Of a stretch of 6,428 nucleotides of DNA, positions 6,168 through 6,428 are shown in pieces (within the stretch, counting starts at the first letter, position 1; every line of letters begins with the position of its first letter). The notes beneath the pieces were generated by a model. The model was given only the letters and a program-made list of their open reading frames with translations, was not told the DNA's origin and searched no databases. The DNA is taken from assembly GCA_937871635.1 (NCBI GenBank), contig CALMNS010000308.1, positions 1-6,428 of the forward strand, in the 5' to 3' direction. The translations under genes and the position numbers were made by a program. This DNA is from an uncultured Solirubrobacter sp. (GTDB lineage: Bacteria > Actinomycetota > Thermoleophilia > Solirubrobacterales > Solirubrobacteraceae).

Positions 6168-6228
6168 GTCGAGCCGAGCTAGCCGACGATCGAGTCGAGC
6201 CGAGCTAACCGACGATCGAGTCGAGCCG
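6168..6228. repeat. 26-bp tandem repeat, about 2.3 copies
   Basis: Unit one is 6168-6193 and unit two 6194-6219. They differ only at the base after CTA (G at 6182, A at 6208), and a third copy is started by nine bases at 6220-6228. The unit begins GTCGAGCCGAGCTA and ends CGACGATCGA. On the minus strand it covers the codons for LDSIVG and the TAG stop of the right-hand frame, so the duplication copied the end of that gene. It lies between two convergent coding regions. Confidence 0.85.
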
Positions 6229-6428
6229 GTCCTGCGCCTCGAGGCAGGCGAGGACGTCGAGCGGAGGGTTGCCCGGCGGGTGCACGTTGCGCCCGGGGTC
6301 GACCCGGCCCTCGAGGAAGCGGGCGGCCTCGACCGCGAAGCGATCGTGGGCGGGGAGCGGGCGGTCGGCGGGGTCCGGGGGCTCGATGCGGTGACGCTAC
6401 CCGCGCCCGCCGCCGATGCGCACGACCG
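6205..6428 (-). pseudogene. 3' end of an unidentified minus-strand gene, interrupted by in-frame TAG
   Basis: The minus frame ending in TAG at 6205-6207 reads back 63 codons, with G/C in the third position of all but four. The product has RHRIEPPDPADRPLPAHDRF near its start and ends LEAQDRLDSIVG. The opposite plus frame gives the Val/Asp/Arg/Glu-rich text that also shadows gdhA, which supports the minus strand as coding. No ATG, GTG, TTG or CTG opens this frame except a GTG leaving only 26 residues. Upstream, after a TAG at 6397-6399, the same frame continues to the window edge as VVRIGGGRG with equally biased codons. So either one gene is broken by a nonsense change or sequencing error, or one gene ends at 6397 and another with an unusual start follows. 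The pattern faintly recalls the C-terminus of Gfo/Idh/MocA oxidoreductases, but I cannot name it. Bases 6163-6204 hold only the repeat. Confidence 0.4.

Noticed and set aside
3396..6182. A 928-residue open frame on the plus strand
   Set aside because: It runs through the tRNA, antisense to phoD and then out of frame through the transporter. Its Val/Asp/Arg/Glu-rich text is the usual codon-for-codon shadow of GC-rich genes. The stretch IAQLGERLLCKQEVRGSIPL is simply tRNA-Ala translated.
6168..6228. The short tandem repeat as a CRISPR or attachment site
   Set aside because: The copies abut with no spacers, there are only about two, and there is no integrase. The repeat is also not next to the tRNA gene.

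Overview
The window is very GC-rich (roughly 70% by eye) with G/C at nearly every third codon position. It carries only ordinary chromosomal genes. The 160-residue acidic protein beginning MGLLDDAIREHLELKRRHGA is of a type I associate with Thermoleophilia / Solirubrobacterales (deep-branching Actinobacteria). Together with the composition, this makes that group the best guess for the host. This placement is from memory and inference, not a search. I see no integrase, transposase, CRISPR array, phage gene or toxin-antitoxin pair.

Layout from left to right. (1) Plus strand, 1-1527: the 3' part of a membrane-bound diguanylate cyclase (sensor remnant, one TM helix, HAMP, GAF, GGDEF with I-site). 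Its 5' end is cut by the window edge. (2) Plus strand, 1542-2024: a small acidic, mostly disordered protein only 14 bases downstream, probably in the same transcript. (3) Minus strand, 2058-3392: a glutamate dehydrogenase of the Glu/Leu/Phe/Val family, convergent with gene 2 and separated from it by a short GC hairpin. (4) Plus strand, 3465-3537: tRNA-Ala(UGC), divergent from gdhA. (5) A perfect 12-bp GC stem at 3551-3583, squeezed between the tRNA and the end of the next gene; it probably terminates both. (6) Minus strand, 3594-5168: an exported PhoD-type alkaline phosphatase. (7) A 115-bp divergent control region with an 11-bp-period repeat resembling a PHO box and a 10-bp palindrome. (8) Plus strand, 5284-6162: a DMT-superfamily / NIPA-like membrane transporter. 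(9) 6163-6428: a 26-bp tandem duplication, then the 3' end of a minus-strand coding frame that contains an in-frame TAG.

The genes do not form one pathway. Genes 1 and 2 form a likely c-di-GMP signalling pair, gdhA links glutamate and 2-oxoglutarate, and phoD scavenges phosphate outside the membrane. The transporter shares phoD's intergenic control region. I found no clearly new multi-gene system. The observations most worth checking are the PHO-box-like repeat in front of phoD, the conserved-looking acidic partner of the cyclase, and the interrupted frame plus stop-codon duplication at the right end.
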